Origin: Oryza sativa Japonica Group
Taxonomy: Eukaryota; Streptophyta; Magnoliopsida; Poales; Poaceae
DNA: 64,000 bases
NCBI RefSeq assembly: GCF_034140825.1
Contig: NC_089043.1
Span: forward strand, 25,991,501 to 26,055,500
Direction of reading: 5' to 3'
Part shown: positions 1-11,972 of the stretch, piece by piece
Layout: each line of letters begins with the position of its first letter
Position numbering within the stretch: position 1 is the first letter of the stretch
Made by a program: the position numbers and the translations under genes
The notes under the pieces: generated by a model
Database searches by the model: none
What the model was told of the DNA's origin: nothing
The model's input: the letters and a program-made list of their open reading frames with translations, nothing else

Positions 1-960
1 TCCTCCTCGCTGACTCGGCCGCCGCCGCCTCTCCGCGCCGCGCCGTGCCACCGTAGCTGCTGACGATAAGCTGGCCATGGCGGCGACGGCGGATCCGCGG
101 GCGAAGCTGCCCGCCGCGACGTCGACGCACCACCTCGAGCCGTGGGGGCAGCCGTCGCCGCCGCCGCCAACTCCCTTCGATGGTGGGATCGAGGAGCTTT
201 GGGTAAAGCTCATGGGTCACCTACGAGACGCTGCCGACCGTCTCCGCGTGCCCTAGCCTAGGCCCCACCCTCGCCGCCGCCGACAACAACGAAGCCCGAG
301 AGCCTACCTGCAGAGATGGACTCCGAGCCTGAGCTCAAGGCCCCACCTCCGCCTCCACTTCTCGCCCTGCCACAGCTGCAAGCGGACGGTGCAACGAGGC
401 TGTGGAACCCGCTACAGCGGACACGGTGGCGCCCAACCGCCTCCATGTTGTGGGCGGCGGCGGTGCCCATGCCGTCCTCGTCCCGACGCCAGAAAGCGTG
501 CCGTTCTTGGTGGCGCTCACCCCGGAGGAGATTGAGGAGGACATCTATGCGCCGTCGTCCCCCTCCCTCCCGTCAGCACCGCCATCCTCCTCCCCAAGTC
601 GCCGCCGTCCCCTCCCTCCCGTCAGCGCCACTGTCCTCCCTCCTGTCGCGTGCTTGCCTTCGGCACGGCGGCTCGACGAGTGGAGCGGAGGCTGATGGAA
701 AAGGAGATGGAGGCGCGACTGTGGAGCTCGTGGTGCAGCGGCCGCTGGAGAGAAAAACAAAAGGAAGAAGGGAGAAAAAAAAGAGAAGAAGGGAGAAAAA
801 AATAAAAAAAATTTCATGTCATCGTCCACGTGGCGTGCCACGTATGTAAGACCACGGTCAAATGAGACTTTGAACCGGGATGATACAATAAATCAAGTTT
901 AGGGACCTTGATGTACGTTTTACAAACTCGTGGACCTAAGTGAAACCTCACGATAAGTTT
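1..960. other. GC-rich repeat-like region with short ORFs, no recognised gene
   Basis: The first 750 bases are very rich in CCG/CGC trinucleotides and hold several overlapping open frames on both strands, including one from an ATG at 77 ending near 256 and one at 316-849. None shows a recognisable domain; the proteins are Pro/Ser/Arg-rich and typical of GC-rich noise. The stretch from about 830 to 970 (ending in text like 'gtttagggacc...ggacctaagtgaaacctc') resembles a sequence I associate with dispersed rice repeats. This may be the edge of a transposable element or of a decayed gene. I make no functional call. Confidence 0.3.
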
Positions 961-1033
961 AAGGATCGCTGCTGTATTTTACTCCTTTTATTTTAGAGGT
1001 TAACTTACAATCTTTACAACAAACAGCTCTAGC

Positions 1034-1161
1034 ACATCTTAAAGATTTATTTGTTTATTATTTATGGCCCCACCACCGAATATTCTCTCTTCTTATAACA
1101 CATCTCAAAGATTCATTTCTTTATTGTTTATATGCCCACCACCATATCTTCTTTCTCCTTA
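1034..1161. repeat. two diverged direct repeats of about 62 bp
   Basis: Positions 1034-1096 and 1100-1161 align with each other. Both begin ACATCT(T/C)AAAGATT, carry a T-rich middle, then GCCC(A)CCACCA and a CT-rich end. Together they form an AT-rich tandem pair in otherwise anonymous sequence. Confidence 0.5.
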
Positions 1162-1360
1162 TCTATATTTCTCTTCTACCTGAAACAAATTGAGAAAAGA
1201 AAAAAATGCATGGGTGCGCGTGCAGTGGAATATGGGCATGTGTGCAGACAGGCGGTAAATTAGTCCCACGTGTCTTTCTCTCTCTTAATCTTCTGTTTTT
1301 CTAACTCAACTAGCACAAATATAATGTAAATTACCTTGTAGCCTGCTGACGTAGATCTAG

Positions 1361-1583
1361 GCTGTGTTCGGAGGAGGGGTTGTTCCGGCACGCAAAACGA
1401 AGTTTGTTTTATTGCATGATTAATTAAGTATTAGCTTTTTTTAAAAAAAATGGATTAATATGATTTTTCTAAACAACTTTCATATATAAAGTTTTTTTTA
1501 TAAATCATACCGTTTAACAGTTTGAAAAACGTGTACGCGAAAAACGAGAGAGGTGGGTTAGGAAAATAGAGGAAGAACACAGC
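1361..1583. mobile_element. MITE with GCTGTGTTC inverted termini
   Basis: The 223-bp element starts GCTGTGTTC and ends GAACACAGC, a perfect 9-bp terminal inverted repeat. It is flanked on both sides by TCTAG (1356-1360 and 1584-1588), a likely 5-bp target duplication. It has no coding capacity and is AT-rich inside. The superfamily cannot be assigned safely from this copy alone. Confidence 0.65.
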
Positions 1584-2487
1584 TCTAGTGTCTAGTACTA
1601 ATATAACTCCAAATTTTAAAGCTATAACTGACTTATATATGAACTCTAATGTATGGTCCGTATCAAATTATAATTAAACTTTATTAAAAAATATAATTAA
1701 ACAGGAGAAAGCAGCAGAGTCCTAGAAGATAATTCGCGCTTCTGCCCTGATCCTCTTGGCCCGCCTGCGATCACACTCATCAACCAGGTGGATATATGTT
1801 AGAAACCCACTCAACAATGCAATTTGAGGAGTAGTAGTAGTATTATCAAATTCAACACAAGGAACAACCGAGCCTGTTACAATAATGGATGGATTTTGAG
1901 GTGAAAAATGGAAGGATACAAAGGCTAGAAGGTTTCTAGTAGCTTCTAGACAAATAGAAGAAGAGGGAGAGTAAAGATCGACAAGGAACCAAGGCGGGTT
2001 CCAGGTCGCCGCCGCCGCCGAGAAGCCTCTCAGCCAGTTCTGTCCGTTCTCTGTTCGATCCCCTCTCTAGTGCTGCTCCTTATGCTTGTATAGTGCTCCT
2101 GATTTGTTTGCTTGGACCTTTTTTTTTTAAGAGTGGTTGACAGTCCACAGGCAGCCTATTTGGGTTCCTAACAATATAGCAGTCATCACTAGGATGAGCA
2201 GGCCCAGAACCAATAATGCCAGCATCGCACCTTTGTTTCCGTCGACGAGAAGAAGGGAAAACAGGCGCTTGGACAATCCGGCCGAGAAGCAAAACGCCTT
2301 AAACGCGATGCCGTGCCTGGAATAGATGCATCACAGTTCTGGATTAGCCTACAGGCGAATAGCCGTCGCAATCATCTGGACGTCGTCGTCGTCCAGCCCC
2401 GACACCAGCAACCTTCCCGGCCAATCTGGCGGCATTACTCCTGTCTCCAACGCCACCTCGATCTCATTCTCTATGTTGCCCATATTA

Positions 2488-2733
2488 GAGCAAGTATAAT
2501 AGTATGCTATAAGCCGGCTAAATGCTGAGGTGGAGGAGAAAGGAGAGGGGAGAGAGGAGAAGTAGGCTGTAAACTTACCGCCAGCTTGGACACAAGAATC
2601 AAGAAACTCTGTGAGAGACAAGCGAACCCTTTATTAATTGTAAAGAGCTAACTATTACTATATAGGTAGGCTGAGAGAAGGTTACAAAAGAACCTTATAG
2701 CTAACAGATCAGCTGTATTATTAGCCTTAGCTC
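2488..2733. mobile_element. Tourist-like MITE, imperfect termini, TTA target duplication
   Basis: The 246-bp element begins GAGCAAGTATAATAG and its other end reads, on the minus strand, GAGCTAAGGCTAATAATAC, so the termini are related but diverged. TTA flanks it on both sides (2485-2487 and 2734-2736), as expected for PIF/Harbinger-derived MITEs. It has no coding capacity. Confidence 0.5.
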
Positions 2734-3002
2734 TTACCGCCGAATTACCTGTGCGTGTTCCACACTTCCAGCACCACATTGAATGTGGTTGTCAACGCAG
2801 GTTTACGATTCCAGAATTGCTAGTATTTGAAATGAGAAGAATTCCTAGTTGGATCCGGCAACAGCAGCACGAGTTGCGAACGTTGAATCCTTGCAAACGA
2901 TTACGATTACAGTTTACAACACAGTGCACATGAATTAGTCTAATACACAGTGAGAAGGATAGGAGGGTTTGTCACTTGGTCAGCCGAGCCGGTTCCGGAT
3001 CA

Positions 3003-3299
3003 TCAGGCTAGTGGCGTCAAGGCCCTCTCGATCCTCCAGAGGGTGATGATGGAGGTGAGGATACAGAGCAGCCCCCACTGCCACCACAGGATCTGGAAGG
3101 TCTTGGTCATGGGGACGAAGAAGCTCACGAGGAAGATGATGAAGATGAGGGCGAGTGTAACGGCGATGATCCTCACTGTACTCTTCAGCTCTCTGAAGTC
3201 TCTCTCCGTCCACTCCTTCATCGCCCGCTTCTCCAGGTCCCTCTTGAACTCCACGGAGGCCTTGTCGGTCCAAGTCTTCTCCACGGTCATCTTCTCCAT
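3003..3299 (-). CDS. small two-helix membrane protein, unknown function
   Basis: This 98-residue frame starts at the ATG giving MEKMTVEKTW. A charged N-terminal half (about residues 1-45, rich in Lys, Glu and Arg) is followed by two hydrophobic segments (about 46-65, IIAVTLALIFIIFLVSFFV, and about 71-90, around ILWWQWGLLCILTSIITLW), suggesting a hairpin in a membrane with the charged part in the cytosol. The open frame continues upstream through a TTTCAG that could be a splice acceptor just before the ATG, so this may be the last exon of a longer gene. The LINE 450 bp upstream may have separated it from earlier exons. I do not recognise the family. Confidence 0.45.
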   Translation of the reverse strand: MEKMTVEKTWTDKASVEFKRDLEKRAMKEWTERDFRELKSTVRIIAVTLALIFIIFLVSFFVPMTKTFQILWWQWGLLCILTSIITLWRIERALTPLA

Positions 3300-4226
3300 C
3301 GCCTGAAATGTTTGGAGGCAATACAAATATGAAGGACCAGTATGTTTTTTATTTTGCCGCCCACATTGTATTAAGGAGAGTATTACAAATTTTACAGCAA
3401 TCGACTTGAGCATCACCAAGAGCATCCCGAAATTCTATCCCCAACATTTCAGTTATGGGAATTCTAAACAAGATTTGAGGTGTTAAAATTTTTATTCCTC
3501 CAACAGATTAGCTATAATTGGTTTCCTAAAAACAAAAAATGGGCCCTTAGAAAACTTTCAACAGAAATCAGTTTCCACCCCTCGCTCTCACGAGATCACG
3601 CTCGCGCGCGTGCCCCTTTGTCGCCCCTCTCCACGCAGTACCATGCCGGCAGATCAACCCGACCGGTACACGTGCACCCCCAGTTTTTAACATGTACACC
3701 AGCAATTCCAGCAGGCAGCAAAGCACCAACTAGCAGCAAGCACGACTTTTTTTTCACCGGGCCGGCGAATAGCCGGCCGATGTATATTAAGAGAAAGAAA
3801 AGGAATGTACAAGGTTGCGCGGTGCGTCAGAGCACCACCATTACCGACACAAAAGAAAAGAAAAGGCTAAAATCTCACAGCAAAATTTGCTACAGGGTGG
3901 CAAATGGGGCTAACAAGACCTGCAGCCATCCAGGTCTCCCATTTATCCCCCATGGCCGAGCAAAGCACGGGAACCGTTGCCGCTATTCCATCGAACACCC
4001 TCACATTTCGCTCTTTCCAAATTAACCAAGTTACAAGTATAACCCCCGCATCAAATGTTTTGCGGTCAACCTTAGCAACAGATTTCCGTGCTGTAAGCCA
4101 CCAATCAGTGAAATCCGCCGACGGCGAAGAGCACGAAAGGCCCAGACGCGTGCGCACCTGACCCCAAATCTGCTGGGTGTAAGCGCAGTCCATGAAGATG
4201 TGCTGACAGGTTTCCCCATCATTGGA

Positions 4227-6693
4227 TCACAGATGGCACACCTGGGCAAGGCTCCATCCGCGACGTTGTAGATTGTCGGCGGTGAGGCAAGCGTTGCGCA
4301 TGGCGAGAAACATAAAGAACTTGCATCTCGCCGGTGCACGGGATTTCCAAATAATCTTGCCAAGCGGGCACTTCATCCTGCCTGCCGAAAACAGGGAATA
4401 GGTTGAGCGCATAGAGAACACACCATCCGGAGCTGCCTTCCATATCATCTCATCCCGACTAGCAGGGTCAAGAGAGATTCCAGCTATCACATCCCACAGA
4501 TCTAGATATTCGCCCAACGCCTGAACCGAGAGGCCGCCTCTGATATCTGAGACCCAGGAATTATTACGGAGAGCAGCCGCCACAGTCATTCCACTATTCT
4601 TAATGAAAGAGAAGAGGATAGGTGCTCTGTTTTCCACTGAACCACCATCCGGCAACCAATTGTCTTTCCAAAATAGAGCATCTTCTCCATTCCCCAAGAC
4701 CACCTTGCAGCCGATAGCAAAACAATGCAGTGTCTTCTTATCCGCCGGCGGCGCGAAACGCGCCCACGGTCGCTCCGGCTGCGTTCGGCGCAACCAGATC
4801 CACCTAGCACGAAGAGCAATGCCCATCAGACAAAGATTTTTGATCCCTAGTCCACCATACTCGAACGGACGACAGAGTTTATCCCAGGCTACAAGGCTAC
4901 ACGACCCAGCCGCCTCTTCATCACCTTTCCAAAGGAATCCCCGGCATTTCTTCTCTATTTCATTGATCGCCCAGACAGGGAGTTCCAAAACTGACATGAA
5001 GTAAAGAGATAGGGCCATTAGGACATGTTTGATCAGCGTTAGGCGGGCATCAGGGGATAAAAGCTTGGGTTTCCAGCCAGCCAAGCTTTTTGCAAGCCTA
5101 TCCATCATTGGTTGAATCTGCTCCTTTGTCGGTTTTCTGACGGAGAGTGGCAACCCGAGGTAAACAATTGGCAGCAACTTGACTGGGCAGGACAACACAT
5201 CCGTTACTTCATCAACTTGCGCGTCAGAGCAGTGAATTGGTGTTAACGAACTTTTAAGCAGATTAGAGACCAAACCCGATGCTTCACCCATCAGCTTGAG
5301 CACAAAATTGATTGTCACCGCATCGCGTCTGGAGGGATGGAAGAAGATCACCGCATCGTCGGCGTAGAGCGAGCCACGCAGCGGTAGATGTACATTGGCA
5401 AGAGGAGAAAGCTCTCCTCGCTGCACAGCCGTTGCGCATAGGGCCGCCAAAGCTTCCATGACAATGACAAACAATAGTGGAGAGAGGGGATCCCCTTGAT
5501 GCAACCCACGAGGAAGCCTGATCCGTTGCGTATCTTTGCCGTTGATGATGACAGAAGTGGAGGTGGTGAAGAGCAAGGCCGCGATGCAATCCCTCCATCG
5601 GACCCCAAAACCCAGGTGCCGGAGCAGATCAAGAAGGAATTCCCAGGAAACAGTATCAAACGCCTTCGCAATATCAATCTTCAAGAGCATGGCTGGCGTT
5701 TTAGAACGGTGGAGGTATCCTTTGGCGCCTGATGAAAGCAGACTGTGTCGGCCCAATTAGCTCATCCATCCTCGGCGCAAGTCGCAAAGCCAAAATCTTG
5801 GTGAGAATCTTCGCGAAGCTGTGAATCAAACAAATCGGCCGAAAATCTGACAGTTGATTCGGTTCCTCCTCCTTTGGCAGCAGGACAATTGAGGCTGTGT
5901 TAACAAGGTGAAGATGCTAGGAATTGGATCTCCATGCTAAGTTAAGAGCCGCCACCACATCATTCTTGATAATTTCCCAACATTTCTTGTAGAAGGTGGC
6001 ACTAAAGCCATCTGGCCCCGGTGCCTTGTCGCTCGGCATTTCCATGATCGCCTTCTTCGCCTCGTCTTCAGTAATGTCGCGCTCCAAATCAGAGAAATCA
6101 TGCACTGCCAAGCCGATCGCATCGAAGGCAAGGGATGCCGACGGGGGGCAAGGCGTGCCAAGAATTTTGAGAAAATAATCATACGCAGCCTGAAGCTTGT
6201 CCTCTTTAGTTATTGCAATGATGTCGTCCTGACAAATAGAGGGAATTGCCTTCTTCCTTCGACGAGCATTGATTTTGAGGCGGAAGAATTGAGCCGTGGT
6301 GCCGCTATGTTTCAGGAAAAGCAAGCGGGCACGCTGTCTGAGCCGAATGCGCTCCAGGGAGGTGAGCGCGAGGCAGCGACCTTTCAGAGATGCCCGCAAT
6401 GATCTTTCACCAGCCGACAGAAGACGATCATCCTGGGCCTTGTCCAATTGGAAAACTACTTCATGGGCGATCGCGAGTTGCTGACGGAGCTCACTGATAC
6501 GCTTGGCTCCCCAGGACCGTAAGGCAGCAGCAGTTGCATGCAGCTTGAAGTGAAGGCTGCTGAGCGCGTTGGAGCCGGCCGGCACTGCCGCCCACGCCTG
6601 ACGGACCACAACCTCGAAACCCTCCAATTTGGCCCAATAGGATTCGAACTTGAACTTCCTCGGCCTATGCATCATCTGATCGCAGGCCAGCAA
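4227..6693 (-). pseudogene. LINE ORF2 reverse transcriptase and zf-RVT region
   Basis: The 6693-5917 frame holds the pre-RT region and APGPDGFSATFYKKCW (RT motif 1). The 5756-4227 frame holds LLKIDIAKAFDTVSWEF, LHQGDPLSPLLF and the catalytic YADDAVIFF motif, then a zf-RVT-like tail (FSMRSTYSLF...KFFMFLAMRNACLTADNLQRRGW). A break between the two frames around 5760-5920 removes continuity, and another frame continues beyond 4227 toward 3867. The YADD box itself is intact. Confidence 0.85.
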
Positions 6694-6729
6694 CAGGGGA
6701 TAGTGGTCAGAGGCAGAGGAGCTGAGCGC

Positions 6730-7547
6730 CTACAGGTGAGCATCACAGAAAAATTCCTCCCAATCTCCGTTTACTAGCACCTTGTCGATTTTTGTTAGAG
6801 TCGGTCGTTCTTGCTCATTGCTCCATGTATAGCGACGCCCAAACTGATACACCTCGCGCAGCTCAAGGGCGTCAATGGTGTGCCTAAACTTGTTGATCAA
6901 CCGTCGATTTACATTCCCATTGTTTTTATCACCGTCCGCGGCCAAGAGGTTGAAATCTCCAACCACGCACCAGGCCCCAACCACTAGCTGCCCAACCACC
7001 AGCAATTCCTCCAGGAACAACAATGTCACTGTCCAATTGGGGGCCATAAACATTGGTGAGAGTCCAACTTGCCCCACCTTCCAGGTTGGAGAAACAAAGA
7101 GAAAGCGACCACCGTCCCTTGTGAAGACATGAAACAGAGAAGCGATCACGCCGCCAAGCCGTAAACAGGCCCCCCCGTTGTTCCATCAGTAGGAATGAAA
7201 TCAACACCATCCAGGGCATGCCCACATGACTGAATCGACAGGGACCGATCTAGAACATCTAATTTAGACTCCTGACAACAAAAAATAGAAGCACTAGAGG
7301 TTCTAACAACTTCCGCTACAAGGGACCTCTTGCCAGGGTGGTTTAGGCCCCTTACATCTAGACCAAAAGAGTACAAGACATGAGAAACGATAAGCTTCAA
7401 CATTGCGGCAGACGCGGCAGTTTTAGGCCGCCGCCGGCACCGCCACACTGCAGAGCGCCGCCAGCGCCTGTACATGAGATGGCGCCAGGGGAGCCTTGAA
7501 CAGCTCAAGGTACCGGAGGATATCCCGCTCGTCCGCCTTGTTCTCAT
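6730..7547 (-). pseudogene. LINE ORF2 endonuclease (APE-type) remnant
   Basis: Segments in all three minus-strand frames carry the expected order of an APE-like endonuclease: a start resembling (N)VRGLNHPGKR, then CCQESKLD (metal-binding Glu), then LTNVYGP, then VVGDFNLL and finally RRYTWSNEQE. Frame changes between about 7150 and 7230 show decay. In intact LINEs this domain nicks the target DNA to prime reverse transcription. Confidence 0.7.
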
Positions 7548-7677
7548 CCTCGATGACGCCGAGTCTCTTCATCACCACCCGTTGTGCTCTAGTGATCGTG
7601 TGGATATGTTTCCCACCATTCTGGGCGGCAAGGCGCTCACTCCACCTTGGAGTGTACGGGGACGAGCGATGTCGGTG

Positions 7678-9548
7678 TCAAGGTTGGCGGGGACGCTTCC
7701 CAAGAAGCGACGAAGGCGGTGGTCCCACCAGATCGGCCAAGGCCGCCGGCGCGGCAGCAGACGCCTCCGGATCGATGGCCACTCCATCGCGCGGTGGAGA
7801 CAGAGCAGAGACACGCGGTGAAGATGGAGTGACTGGGCTGGCGGGGAGCAGCCGTGGCCCATCAACAGCCGCCTCTGGGCTGCCAGCTGCTTTGTCGTGC
7901 GGTGGAGATTGAGAAGGGTCGCGCGGCGGAGAGAGAGTGACTGGGTCGGCAAGGAGCGACCGTGGGTCAGCCCACTCCTCCACCCCCAGCCCAAAAAGAG
8001 GAAAGGCCCGCGGGCCAGTGAGCTCCCGGCGGCGGCGGTAGACAGCCAATGGGCCAGGGACGAGCAAAGTCGACACAAAAGAGGGAGCGAGGCGCGCTCC
8101 CGGCAAGTTGAAAAAATCTCCATCCCGCTCAGCGGGCGCCAGGACCGATGAAGCATCGACGTCAGGGCGCACCGGTGACGACGAAGCAGGCGTCGACATT
8201 AATGGCTCCTCAGGAAAAAGCTCTCTTTGGAGACCCCTCTCCCTGACAGGCGGGGCCACAACCATGCATGCCAGGGCTGACGGGGGGTGAGTAATGACGC
8301 ATGGGGACGGTGGGCCCAGAGCCGCCAAGCCTGGGGAAGAGAGCTGAGGCAGAGCCGGTGACAACGGGCAGCGCACCGGCGAAGTCGTCGAAGGCGAGGC
8401 ATCCCAGAATGTGGGGGCTGCCGACACCAGAGAAGTACCCCCCGGACTCGACATCGGCGGCAGGAAAGGCGCAGCCTGGGGCGGCGGCGTCGTAGCCGGA
8501 GGCGATGCCGTCGCTGCTAGGAGCGGAGTCGTTGACTTAGCTGGGGATGAAGCCTCAAGCGCCAGCACAGAAACTCCCTCCGGAATGCATCGAGGTGTGC
8601 TAGTTGGCACCACCGCCGGCCGAGCGGGGGGCTGTAGAGGGGACGCAGGCAAAATGGGCACGCGCTGCAACTGCCACTGAAAACCCCCACCGAACCAGAA
8701 CCCGGACCAGTGAAGCGATGTCCGCCACCAAGCGCCGGCCCCGGCCCCGTTCCATCGATGCGACCGAGGAAGGTGTTATGAGTGCGGCGGCGAGGAGGTG
8801 CGAAGTTGTCGTCTGAAGAAGAGCCTTCCCGGGGCTCCTGGAGCGAGTCGACCACCTCCATGATGTGAAGGAGAAGGTCGAACGTGAGACAACGCTTCTC
8901 AGACGGTGGAGCCGGCGGCCCTTCGGCCAAGAGCACCTCGATCATATCCGGATTGTCGGTCTCCGGCTCGTTCCACCATTCTTGCATCGGCTCAGGTATG
9001 TCGAGGGCAAATTCCTTGGGAATGGCGGAAGGGTTCACCGCCTAAGCCAGCACTTCCATCATGCAGGCATCATTCGGCGGGAAGGATTCAATGAACTGGC
9101 AGTCCACCTTGTTCAACAGTTGCTTGAGCTCTTCAGGCTCGGCCGCATGGGGAGGGAGGCCCTCAATTGCCAGCCGAACGATGTGTCTCATTTTGGTGCT
9201 TCGGGCATGAATGGCACGGTGCCAGCGACGGAAGGTGATCCTCGCCCCAGCAGCAGCCAAACAGCCTGAGAGATCAAGAACCGCCGTGCAGTCTTCCTCG
9301 CGCGCGAAGGATATGAGAAAATCGGAGGGTCTAGTCACTTCGACGCACACATTGTCATGGAGCACGCCGCAGGAACGACGGAGCTCCTCCACCACCATGG
9401 CCGGGGAGACCTCCTGCCGCCCAGAAAGAACGGCAACGAGAGCATGGCCCCTCAGATTCTGCTCGATGGCCGACATTCGCGGGGTCCAGGAGAGGACCCC
9501 CCCTCCCCGCGCCCGGGCGGAGAAGAGGGTCGCCAGCGCCCAACTCAT
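7678..9548 (-). pseudogene. LINE ORF1-like region (DUF4283-type N terminus, Pro-rich C terminus)
   Basis: The N-terminal 168 residues (9548-9042) have the look of the DUF4283 RNA-binding-like domain found in ORF1 of plant LINEs, with the pattern ISFAREEDCTAVLD and ITFRRWH. The same frame continues after a TAG at 9042-9044 through an acidic stretch to about 8517. A further frame at 8670-7678 is Pro/Ser/Ala-rich and ends LLGKRPRQP. At least one stop and one frameshift separate the pieces. Known ORF1 proteins coat LINE RNA; no zinc knuckle is evident here. Confidence 0.6.
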
Positions 9549-9563
9549 CCATGACTTTTGCCG

Positions 9564-11220
9564 GCAGGCAGCAAATCACCAAGTAAGCAGAACATCAACA
9601 AGAAATCTGCAGCAGCAAGCAGCTCCCGTAGAAAGTAGGAAGCAGCAACAGCAACAAGAACCAGCTGCATCCATCAGCTCCAGCATCAAGTTTGACAACA
9701 GCAACAAATCATATCCCTATATACTTCTGTAAACTATATTCTATACATACTCCTATATGCTTTTGTATATGAAATGCACAAATCATATCCCTGAATCCTT
9801 ACATTAATTTCTGAATTGTCACTTGTCAGGATAACATATATCAGAATAACATATATCAGAAGTAGTTTGGATTTACAAAGTTCAGCCCAGAAAGTTAAAA
9901 GAGCAAATTTTCTCTTATTGCCTCCTATGCAGGCAGCAAGCAGCAAGCAGCCACAGCAATACATAGCACCAAATTCACTATGAATACATGCTCATTTATG
10001 AAAACATGTCCAACTACTGTTATTTATGAAAATGCAAGCTCTAACAGACAGCACAGGTGGTTTATACAATTTGTGAATTGTATAAATTTGACACGACTGT
10101 CCAAATTCAAATATACACAGTTCATATCAGCCCTGACATCATAGTTTATGAATAACAGATAACACAAGTGGGTTAGATAATTTCTGAATTATATAAATTT
10201 GACACTATAATTTTCTCTCTGTTCACAGTAAGAACAGAACACCTAAACATTGAGCTTTTTGCAGACTTATTACAAACTACAGAGATAAAAAAAGGGCAAC
10301 TTTTCCATTTCATACACTTATCGCTATTGATTTGTAATAATTTAAAATTGGTTACTGCTAAGCTAGCAAATTTCATTATTAATTGATTATCAATATGGAG
10401 TTCAAATGTACCACTCAACCACAAACATCAGATTCAGCAGCAGGATAAGATAATACACAATTACAATAGACTTGAGATACAACAATGATCCAGAATTGGG
10501 GACAGGGCTTATTGAAATTGCTTCCATGAAGGAACTCTTCTTCACCAACAAACCAAGCCATGGACAAAATGGCGCTAGAAGCGTTGTGGGAGATGGGATC
10601 CAGTGACTGCCCGGGCGCCTGCTGGTACATGGCCTCTGTCGCATGAACACCGGAAGTCGAGGATTGGCCGGGAGGCAGAGCACGGGCCGATTCACGCCGT
10701 ATCATGGTTGTGCTCTAAATCGAGGCGGCGGCGGTGGTTGGGGGAGCGGCAACGGCTGTCCTCCTCCAGCCATCGGTGTAATGCGGTCGACGCGCGATAC
10801 CATGCACCACTCCCTGGAAGAAAGCCGACGCCCGGCAACCATGGGGAAGCACCTGCTGCATTCCGATCTGTTGCGAGGAAGAGGACGCCGTCGGTAGACG
10901 AGGTCGCCAAAAGGAGTTGCATGGGAACGTTTCACCAAGCGCGCGCGAGACAGCCGCGAGCAAAGGATTGGGAGCGAAATCAATTTGCTAGAATTGGAGA
11001 ACGAAAAATCAGGACTTGGGTACCGGGAGGATTGGGAGAGCTAGTAGGGAATCTGTTGGAAGCAATTTTTGATCAAAAAATCCCCAAAATACCACATAGG
11101 GAATGATATCAAGATGCTGTTGGTGATTCTGCTCACATCACTTAGCACTAATTAATCTACTCGTTTAAAGATCTCTGCTTCCCTCCAAATTAGGATCTCT
11201 TATGAAAGACCAGTGCTGAT
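9564..11220. other. unresolved region: CAG-rich start, AT-rich middle, GC-rich end
   Basis: It opens with many CAGCAA/GCAGCAAG repeats (9564-9690). The AT-rich middle contains two copies of a phrase like TTTSTGAATT(G/A)TATAAATTTGACAC near 10070 and 10180. A GC-rich block at about 10600-10980 carries overlapping short frames on both strands without a recognisable domain. It could be a decayed transposon or a 5' exon of an unannotated minus-strand gene; I cannot decide. Confidence 0.3.
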
Positions 11221-11453
11221 ATGATGAGGGAGGTGAATGGTGTCATATCGCCTCGATTTGAGCTGGAAGAAGGCTTTACCTTACGTCGCGGGGAGGCGGG
11301 AGCCGGGAGGAGGAGCAAAGGAAGCTTCGCCTCGATTCGCACCGGGAGCGCGCGTCGCCGCGTACCCCCTCAAGCCGCCGCCGCCGCCGCGCGCGCGATG
11401 CGATCGATGAGAGGGTTTAATGAGCCCTGGACTTGCTCATCCCTAAAATTATA

Positions 11454-11588
11454 TGGGCCGGGCCATGAACATACCTGGTGCTAAATATTTAGGAACAGGC
11501 CGTTCCGGCCCACTTGCAGGTTACGTACTCACGTTGGCACAAGTGGGCCTTAAAGCAGATCTCTTCTGCTCTGGCTACGATATGGGCC
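11454..11588. promoter_or_regulatory. possible bidirectional promoter with four TGGGCC elements
   Basis: TGGGCC occurs at 11454-11459, 11544-11549 and 11583-11588, and as GGCCCA at 11507-11512. Such site II-like elements are common in plant promoters of constitutively expressed genes. GC-rich, start-codon-bearing sequence lies on both sides (10700-11400 and 11640-11930), but neither side gives a protein I can name. Confidence 0.3.
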
Positions 11589-11639
11589 GTAACCTCTTCA
11601 TCTGCTATAGCCCAGCAATAGACCGCGGCCGGCGGCGAC

Positions 11640-11972
11640 CGGTCGCCGGTCGAGCTCCGCAGCCGCCGCCGCCACCACCACCACCACCACCGCGCGGCGC
11701 AGAACGCAGAGCGCCACCGGCCCGCACCTCCCAGCATGGGCATTGCCCCGGGATCCTCCACGGCATCATCGCGGTTTGCCGAAAGCGCGACGCCTCCGAT
11801 GCTCTCCTGGTGGTGGTCACGGTGGGCATCGCCAGTGGCGCGGTCATGGCGAGCCTCCGCCCCTCGCCTTCTCGGCGGCTGTACCCACCGTGCCTCAGGT
11901 ACCTGTCGCCAACTCACGACTAGGTGGGTGAAGCCCCCCTTCGCGATCTCCTCCGTGTTCTTGTTGATGTAA
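11640..11972 (+). other. GC-rich stretch with competing short ORFs, product unknown
   Basis: Several short frames overlap here on both strands, including plus-strand 11736-11972 (78 codons) and the end of the frame at 11453-11923. A CCACCA repeat at about 11660-11695 makes runs of Pro or Trp in some frames. It may be a first exon or a non-coding transcript driven by the TGGGCC elements just upstream. No domain was recognised. The sequence from 11980 to 12880 is AT-rich and I see nothing in it. Confidence 0.2.

Larger units (their letters stand above)
3747..9563 (-). mobile_element. L1-type LINE, near full length, decayed
   Basis: Read on the minus strand, this 5.8-kb element has an ORF1-like region (about 9548-7678), an endonuclease region (about 7380-6730), a reverse transcriptase (about 6700-4700) and a C-terminal zf-RVT-like segment (about 4700-4000). 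It ends in a run of eight A (3747-3754 as T on the plus strand). Flanking sequences beginning GCAGGCAGCAAA at 3711 and 9564 are similar over about 36 bp with roughly eight differences and could be an old target duplication, although CAG-rich sequence is common here. The coding frames are broken at several points by stops and frameshifts, so it is not expected to be autonomous. Confidence 0.85.

Noticed and set aside
316-849. 177-residue plus-strand ORF as a gene
   Set aside because: Composition is that of GC-rich noise, with several equally long frames on both strands and no domain.
7572-8156. Minus- and plus-strand ORFs around 7.5-8.2 kb as separate genes
   Set aside because: They are shadow frames of the LINE ORF1 Pro-rich region.
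3711-9600. Clean target duplication for the 3.7-9.6 kb LINE
   Set aside because: The flanks are similar but imperfect, and CAG-rich repeats are common nearby; reported only as possible.
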